64,000 nucleotides of DNA from assembly GCF_007923355.1 (NCBI RefSeq), contig NZ_VOGO01000004.1, positions 310,001-374,000 on the forward strand. The letters run 5' to 3'. Positions 62,404 through 64,000 of the stretch are shown piece by piece. The notes beneath the pieces were generated by a model, which was given only the letters and a program-made list of their open reading frames with translations, searched no databases and had not been told where the DNA came from. Position 1 is the stretch's first letter; every line of letters starts with the position of its first letter. The translations under genes were made by a program, and so were the position numbers. The stretch comes from Falsiphaeobacter marinintestinus (GTDB lineage: Bacteria; Pseudomonadota; Alphaproteobacteria; Rhodobacterales; Rhodobacteraceae).

Positions 62404-63360
62404 TCATCCCATCAACTGATAGCTGACCGGAACATAGCGGAACCCGTCACCGCGGGGGGCGACAAACCCGGCCGCAGGGAACGGCATGTGATAGCCGATC
62501 ATCGGCACTTGATCAGCGGCCAACATACCCAAGATTTTGCGCCGCGACGCCGTGGCCATGTCCTTGTCGCTGTCAAAGCTGACAACCCATTCAGGGTGCG
62601 CAAAGGACCAGACATAGTGGTTGGCCAGATCCGCTGTCAGCACCAGCTGCCGCCCGCCGCTTTCCAGCATGAAGGTCATGTGACCCGGAGTATGCCCGAA
62701 CGCCTCCATAGCGGTGATGCCTGAGGAAACGCTGGCTCCGTCCTCGATGAACGCCATCTTCTCGGCCAGCGGCGTCACGTTCTTGGCGACCAGATCGCCG
62801 ACCCGGTTGCCGGCCTCCATCTTGCTCCAGAAATTATACTCGGTCGATCCGGTGACATACCGCGCGTTGGCAAAGGTCGCCGCGCCGTCCGTCATCAGGC
62901 CGCCGATATGGTCCGGATGCATGTGCGTCAGAACAACCACGTCGATCTGATCCGGGGTCACGCCAGCTTCTGCCAATGCGGCGACGATCCCGCCACGCCC
63001 CAACCCGGTGTCAAACAGGATCAGCTCGCTGCCTGTGTCGACCAGCGTCGGGGTGAAATAGAACTGCGCCGCTTCGGCCGAGATAAAGTTCTCGGCAGAC
63101 ACTTGAGCAAACGCCTCGTCCGAGGCGTTGCCTCCAAAGATGTCCTTGACGCCGTCGCGGGAAACGCTGCCATCCAGCAATGTTGTCACGCTGAAATCGC
63201 CCAGTTTGAACGACCGCGACTTCGGCATCGGCGCGCCGCCGCCATGGCCGGCGGCTGTGGCGGCGCCAGTTGACACGCCGGTGGCAGCAGCGGCCAGCGG
63301 CAGCGCGGCGGCGGCTCCCATAAGGGACCGGCGGCTTATAGTAGTCAAATCCTTGGTCAT
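62404..63360 (-). CDS. Tat-exported MBL-fold metallo-hydrolase
   Basis: A 318 aa periplasmic metallo-beta-lactamase-fold enzyme. Its N-terminus has the twin-arginine motif SRRSLMG (9-15) and a hydrophobic Ala-rich stretch. The zinc motif HMHPDHIGG (about 146-154) follows LFDTGLGRGG. Later ligands are in FGHTPGHM and LTADLANHYV. Family members include quorum-quenching lactonases and other esterases; I see no specific marker for lactonase activity. It is divergent from a DUF1801 gene, with shared upstream dyads. Confidence 0.88.
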   Translation of the reverse strand: MTKDLTTISRRSLMGAAAALPLAAAATGVSTGAATAAGHGGGAPMPKSRSFKLGDFSVTTLLDGSVSRDGVKDIFGGNASDEAFAQVSAENFISAEAAQFYFTPTLVDTGSELILFDTGLGRGGIVAALAEAGVTPDQIDVVVLTHMHPDHIGGLMTDGAATFANARYVTGSTEYNFWSKMEAGNRVGDLVAKNVTPLAEKMAFIEDGASVSSGITAMEAFGHTPGHMTFMLESGGRQLVLTADLANHYVWSFAHPEWVVSFDSDKDMATASRRKILGMLAADQVPMIGYHMPFPAAGFVAPRGDGFRYVPVSYQLMG

Positions 63361-63407
63361 GGTTCAGAACCCTCTTGTTGCCATGCAGGTGAAGATAGCG
63401 CAGCTTT

Positions 63408-63428
63408 GTGTCAGGGCGACCGTGACAC
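63408..63428. promoter_or_regulatory. Inverted repeat in divergent MBL/DUF1801 promoter region
   Basis: GTGTCA, nine bases, TGACAC: a 21-bp dyad midway between the two divergent starts, positioned to act on both. A smaller dyad TAACG-ATCA-CGTTA (63462-63475) abuts the DUF1801 start codon. Confidence 0.4.
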
Positions 63429-63474
63429 CAAGTTTACTGCGAGAAAATCGACAAACACAGGTAACGATCACGTT

Positions 63475-63903
63475 ATGACCAAAAATAAGACAATTCTGAC
63501 GAATGTCGATGTTTCAGCCTTTCTGGAGTCCGTCGCTCCGGATCGCAAAGCAGATGAGTCTCGCCAGCTTGATGCCCTGTTTCGAAACGTGACCGGGTTT
63601 CAGCCGCACATGTGGGGGCCGTCCATCGTTGGTTATGGCCAGTATCACTATGTTTATGACAGCGGGCGTGAGGGTGATTTTCTGGCCACCGGGTTTTCAC
63701 CGCGCAAGACGACACACTCGATCTATATCATGCCCGGTTATGCAGATTTCACACCGATCCTGGCTCGGCTTGGGAAACACCGCATCGGCAAGTCCTGTCT
63801 CTATGTCAACAAACTGGCCGATATCGATCTGGATGTTCTGGCTGAATTGATCCGCGCCGGGTTGGCTGACCTACAGACCCGCTGGCCGATCGCACCAACC
63901 TGA
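63475..63903 (+). CDS. DUF1801-family protein
   Basis: A 142 aa cytosolic protein with the YdhG-like fold: ALFRNVTGFQPHMWGPSIVGYGQYHY, GFSPRKTTHSIYIMPGYADF (about 80-99) and LGKHRIGKSCLYVNKLADID. Function unknown; related proteins are linked to iron-chelator or frataxin-like folds. ATG 63475 was chosen since the 23 upstream codons are not conserved-looking. It ends just before element copy 5. Confidence 0.85.
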   Translation: MTKNKTILTNVDVSAFLESVAPDRKADESRQLDALFRNVTGFQPHMWGPSIVGYGQYHYVYDSGREGDFLATGFSPRKTTHSIYIMPGYADFTPILARLGKHRIGKSCLYVNKLADIDLDVLAELIRAGLADLQTRWPIAPT

Positions 63904-63907
63904 TCCC

Positions 63908-63943
63908 GGCTTCTTTCTTGGTATAAATACCCGCGCCGCAGGC
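63908..63943 (-). repeat. Intergenic repeat element copy 5
   Basis: Read on the minus strand: GCCTGCGGCGCGGGTATTTA then TACCAAGAAAGAAGCC. It matches copies 1-4 closely and begins five bases after the DUF1801 stop. The remaining bases to 64000 contain GCGCG runs but no gene. Confidence 0.65.
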
Positions 63944-64000
63944 ACGCGCGGAAGGCGCGTTAAAGGCGGATTGCTGGACAAACCACGCGCCTTGTGGGAA

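Overview
The window looks like a chromosomal segment of a Roseobacter-group alphaproteobacterium (Rhodobacteraceae, Ruegeria-like). The reasons are the GC-rich coding sequence, the ethylmalonyl-CoA pathway genes (ecm, ccr) beside a luxR/luxI quorum-sensing pair, an H-NS/HvrA-type protein, an RpoHII-type sigma factor, and family variants typical of that group. These identifications come from reading the proteins; no database search was run. About 61 protein genes are tightly packed. I see no rRNA, tRNA, CRISPR array, insertion sequence, prophage or integrase.

Layout. 1-3.0 kb (minus): purine nucleoside phosphorylase (cut by the window edge), an H-NS-like protein and ethylmalonyl-CoA mutase. 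3.1-9.3 kb (plus): an acyltransferase, ccr with a strong terminator, then a small ORF - luxR - luxI - RecD-like helicase set, with a CtrA-type box and a lux-box-like dyad in front. 9.3-11.0 kb (minus): a TIGR02186 protein and a TauE/SafE exporter. 11.1-16.0 kb (minus): a complete BMP/nucleoside-type ABC transporter with an embedded NTF2-like gene. 16.2-20.3 kb (minus): rimI, tsaB, a GFA protein, a NifU-like protein, a DsbA-like isomerase, a universal stress protein and ilvE. 20.6-23.8 kb: a fasciclin protein, trpS, a rhomboid lacking its catalytic residues, DUF2892 and a Crp/Fnr regulator. 23.8-29.5 kb (minus): murJ, glnD and an LpoA-like lipoprotein. 29.5-31.8 kb (plus): rsmI, yraN, gshB. 31.8-35.3 kb (minus): comM-like, GST, a histidine phosphatase and cobU. 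35.4-39.9 kb (plus): rpoH, chaN-like, coaBC, dut, moeB. 40-44.7 kb: a trans-sulfuration enzyme, an M3 peptidase with a yjbR gene, and ghrA. 44.8-50.4 kb (minus): the rod-shape cluster mreB-mreC-mreD-mrdA-rodA. 50.5-56.3 kb: rlmJ, a PatB-type C-S lyase with a stop at codon 7, an AstE/DoeB-type deacylase, leuA with a leucine-rich leader peptide, and an SDR gene. 56.3-64 kb: a glycosyltransferase-like hypothetical, a secreted protein of 18 MORN repeats, nadE, a DadA-type oxidoreductase, a Tat-exported metallo-hydrolase and a DUF1801 protein.

Functional picture. ecm and ccr are two dedicated steps of C2 assimilation and sit directly beside an acyl-homoserine-lactone circuit. Most of the rest is housekeeping: elongasome, cofactor synthesis (CoA, NAD, Moco/thiamine-type adenylation, cobalamin), nitrogen signalling, RNA modification and stress response. 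The most noteworthy non-gene signals are a probable leu attenuator, a CtrA-type site before the quorum-sensing genes, an ECF-type promoter before rpoH, and an intergenic element (GGGTATTT-N4-CAAGAAAGAAG plus a GC hairpin) present five times. I found no convincing new defence or secretion system.
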